Assembly (NCBI GenBank): GCA_026874595.1
Contig: CM049307.1
Span: 21,865,079 to 21,929,078, forward strand
Direction: 5' to 3'
Length of the DNA stretch: 64,000 nucleotides
Source of the DNA: Sipunculus nudus
Lineage: Eukaryota; Annelida; Sipuncula; Golfingiida; Sipunculidae
Numbering within the stretch: the first letter of the stretch is position 1; each line of letters begins with the position of its first letter. A program made the position numbers and the translations under genes. Shown piece after piece: positions 60,531 to 64,000 of the stretch. The notes beneath the pieces were generated by a model. The model was not told where the DNA came from. It ran no database searches and saw only the letters and a list, made by a program, of their open reading frames with translations.

Positions 60531-63399
60531 GCTTGAATTCAACATGTTTCTAATAATGAAACATCTGACAGTACCTGTGTATATGTGTGTACAGTCTAAA
60601 AATGCAACTGTTCACAGCATTTATGTTAACATGCCTTGCATATAATATGTTATGTAATATATTATATTCATTTTTGCTCAGTTTTAAGTCCATTACATTT
60701 CATTGTTTCATGATTCATCTAAGCATATATAGTAAATGACCACTGAACTCTCTTAAGATGACATGTTTTGTGGCAGGGTTTAGTTACTGGTTGTTTTGAT
60801 TTTTGGTTATTTTAACGAATGAAGATTTATTGTTAAAGATATATTTCCAGATGAATCTTCAGATGGTTGATTTTACAGGAGTAGATAATCTTATTTATTG
60901 CAGACGAACAGTGTTTTGGTTCCATGTTTAATTCTTCCTTTATGAATTTTTGTGCCATCAGAATTTATTTTATTATTATCATAACAGAGCTTACTTGTGT
61001 ATTTTACATATTACTCTGCTGCATAATAGTTTGTACAGAGGTTGAGGCAGCTCTCAATAATAACCTCCCCTCTCATCATCAGTCTGTCCATCTAAACCTT
61101 CAAACCTTTGTGCACATATATGTTAATATGCATGAAAAATCACTAACATGAGTTTATAACTGTCTTAACAAATGTGTCTTGTTTGCCTGTGTTCATATAA
61201 GGATTAAAATTGTCCCAGGATTGATTTTGATAGAAAATTGTGCATGAACTGATAGATTTTCTCCATAATGTCAGTCCTGTACCCTATTTGGGGGCCTAAC
61301 AGATGACTAACAGCACCCGGTACTGTTATTGGGTTTTGAAATCAAATTTTCATAATTTCAGTATATTGGCATATATGTACCCACGAGTTTTAAGCCATCA
61401 TCACCCACATCAACTACCTTCATTTTATCTTGTATCTCACTCAAATATGTTGCAATAAAGGATGTGTATGCAGTGAAGCATCATTTGTCGTAACATTGTT
61501 TAAGCCTGTATTTCATTTTCTTACTTTGAATATTCAAGATTATTTTATTTCTGTTTGTTTAGTGATTTTTCATCTGACTAATAACTGGTCAAAAAATTGT
61601 GTGTCCCCCAAAATATGCTCATAACCAGCTCTCTTTCACAGAGACATAATTGTTAATTTTCATATATTGTAATATATATAATGACTGGTTATACAGGGAT
61701 TAGGGAGCCACAATGACATGGATGAACTTCATATATATTATATATAAAGTTAATCCATATGATTAATGCTCCCTTATGCCTGTTCATATATCTGATGACG
61801 GTAGTTTAAAAGGCTGCAGATTTATGTGTGTCATATTATATTAAGTGCTGAAGAACTTAGTTTTAAACTGATGTTAACCCTGATAATAATCCTAATATTA
61901 AAGGATGGATTAAATCAGTCATAGTGGTTCAGTTTAGAATTACAGTAGGCTGCAGTTGTTGTTGACCACCCCAGCACAAGAGTTTGAAGGGAGGTCAGAC
62001 AAAACTGGCTTAGTGCCAGCCTCCATTGGTCAGCATTGTTCAGATTCATTCGGCCCTTTTATCATTAAAAAAGGTCAAGGTTTTCAGGGATATTTATGTA
62101 TATATATATGTGTGTGTGTGTGTGTGTTAATCTGTCATTAAGACTGGTGTGGACCACTTACATTATATAAATATAGATATATATTCAGTATATTGTATAT
62201 TAATCTCTGCGGATTAAGATTTGGTATACCTATTAATTATGTGTACCTTGATCAAGCCAGGCCACTTTAAATAGGGTATGTTTCATAAACTACAGACCAA
62301 GAAACTTAAAAATCAGTGAAACAGATTTTTGGCACAATATCTTTTGAAATATAAAAGTGTGTCAGAGGGACTTTATTTCTCTTAATTGTGAACAAAAACC
62401 CATTTTTCACTGATTCAGACAATTAAAATAAGTCCTTTGTCTTAATTTTTCCACACTGAACCTTCACATTGGTGTAAACCATTAGTGCTCAAACTTTACT
62501 GATAGGATTCTGTCCCAAGTTAAGCAGTAGCAATGGTCACCATGACTGATGTACAGTAATTAAGTACATGATGTGCCTAATACTAAAATTCAACACAAGA
62601 TCACAGCAAATGTTAAGGGGATCGTGATGCTCAGCTTAATTTTACACATCACTGAAGGTAACAACACTTCTATACAAGACCTATATATAGGTCACTGTGA
62701 CCCAAAATTGGAGTTTACACAGAGTTTACCATGCAGAACCTGTACCGGTAGGCATGTAAAATTTGAACATCCAAGGTCTGTGGTCTACCGTTTGTGTCAT
62801 GATGAGCATAAATTGGTAGCTGGGGTCTGTCATTCTGAACAAGACCCTTTAGGGTCTTTACTCTGTTTCAGCTGTTGTCCAGTGCAAGGTTTCCACTTCC
62901 AGCAGTAAGCTGTGGAGTAATAATCACAGAGCTAGTGGCAGTGACATGGTTAATATTCCTGTGTAATATGGTGCTCATAGCTACAGCCATGTCTTAGATA
63001 TTGGGTAACAGGAAATATATGTGCAAACTCATAAGTATTCAAGATTTATAATAATTTATTTCTGTTTAGACCCCTTTGATTCTCCTTCTTCCAAGGAAAA
63101 GTTAACCTTGATGTAAAAGTTAAAATGATACATTTTGGCTCACAGGTAGTAGGTAAATAGATGGCATAATTTCAAACTCATTTAATTTCCCTTGCTCTTG
63201 AGGAATAGTTGAACATGATATAAAGCTAACAGAGGAAATTTTATGACTCCTTTTGGAAAGGGTGGAATATACTAAAAAAATACAGGTCTCATTCTGTTCA
63301 AACTGCTTGCTGAAGGATCTAAAGGTGTACATATGACATATTTAAATTTTAAGAACCATCACAAAATAATTGTTCAGCAATTTTGAACAATATGAGGAG
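60531..63399. other. 3' UTR extension or intergenic sequence
   Basis: AT-rich sequence with a second AATAAA at 61454-61459 and a short (GT)n at about 62108-62127. No further gene recognised on either strand. An open frame of 111 codons at 62573 has no recognisable domain. Confidence 0.5.
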
Positions 63400-63575
63400 T
63401 CTGACTTTCAGGTCACCATCACCATATTTCAGGTCTTTTAAGAGGCTTCCCAAGGAGCTTATGGAATCTACAATTTAAAGTTTCTAGGTCTATGATTTGT
63501 GCCCTAGTGACACCTGGATGATTGACCACAAAGGGCGATTGCTACAGCTTTGATGTCTCTCAGTCAGCTGACCCA
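63400..63575 (-). mobile_element. Family D fragment, minus strand
   Basis: Read on the minus strand it gives GGTCAGCTGACTGAGAGACA, CTGTAGCAATCGCCCTTTGT and GGGCACAAATCATAGACCTA, matching the start of D1 (CTATAGCAATCGTCCTTTGT, GGGCACAAATCATAACTG). Confidence 0.65.
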
Positions 63576-64000
63576 AAAATGTTTTCTCCCATCTGTCAGC
63601 AGGCCACATCTCATAACTGTTTGGACCAAAACATTATGTGACAGGCTACCGGTAATAAGACTGGGTAAACTCTTTGGAGGGGGGGGGGGGGGGGAGAATA
63701 AAATACTGAAATTGTAAGAATTATCTAAAGGCATCATTAAAAACAACTGATAATCATTAAAGCCTCCATTAAAAACAGATGATAATCAATATCTTTAACA
63801 TTAATAAATGAAGCTTCTGAAGTAAAATGGCCAAAGATTGTCTAAATGTCTCAACAAAAATTACTGAGTCATCATGACCTGTTTGCCTTAATTACCGTTT
63901 CAGATATGTAAACTTATATCAACTAGTATAAAAAAAGCTTGTATTTGTTAGTATTGAAGCTTGGAGCATATGCCCTTGGTTCAAACAACAGTTATCCAAT
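63576..64000. other. Unassigned right edge
   Basis: Contains a G16 tract at about 63679-63694 and AT-rich sequence with a small local repeat (AAAAACA-ACTGATAATCA twice near 63738 and 63770). No gene recognised. Confidence 0.5.

Noticed and set aside
62573-62908. 111-codon frame downstream of RPTOR
   Set aside because: No recognised domain, no splice or regulatory context, and it includes repeat-like GGTCACTGTGACC text.

Overview
The window is animal nuclear DNA: AT-rich, intron-dense and full of transposon remnants. It holds most of one gene on the + strand, the orthologue of RPTOR (Raptor, the substrate-recognition subunit of mTOR complex 1). Repeat ends and repeat style, compared from memory with oyster-type repeats, suggest a mollusc, probably a bivalve. 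That placement is inference; the Raptor call is secure. No second protein-coding gene, rRNA, tRNA gene or CRISPR array was recognised.

Layout. 1-8328 is upstream intron or 5' flank with repeats; the exon or exons for the first ~50 residues of Raptor were not found. 33 coding exons run from 8329 to 60360. Spliced with both 36-nt optional exons they give 3750 nt, exactly 1249 codons plus a stop, with all splice phases agreeing. Exons 1-8 encode the Raptor N-terminal conserved (caspase-like) domain, exons 9-17 and 20 HEAT-type helical repeats, exons 18a-19 and 21-23 a low-complexity regulatory linker, and exons 24-32 the C-terminal WD40 propeller. 60361-64000 is 3' UTR and downstream DNA.

The most unusual object is a minisatellite of 57 units of 84 bp (13729-18575) in the intron after exon 5. 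Its unit contains a near-exact copy of the last bases of exon 5 plus the 5' splice site. The intron therefore starts with one authentic donor followed by dozens of look-alikes, and about half of the units also carry an acceptor-like TTTCAG that would frame a 15-nt in-frame pseudo-microexon. Other notable points are two neighbouring symmetric 36-nt microexons in the linker, a partial tandem duplication of exon 11, and Helitron-like elements whose 3' ends lie 22-26 nt before two exons.

Repeats. Two Helitron-like families (B and C) begin with TC plus a hairpin and end with a hairpin plus CTAG before a T. A third group (A, D, E) shares hairpin ends and a CTTGTT 3' end around different interiors. 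There are also two TA-flanked elements with CAGT-type inverted ends (pogo/Tigger-like), one hAT-like element, one tRNA-derived SINE, a 41-bp minisatellite and several (TA)n tracts.
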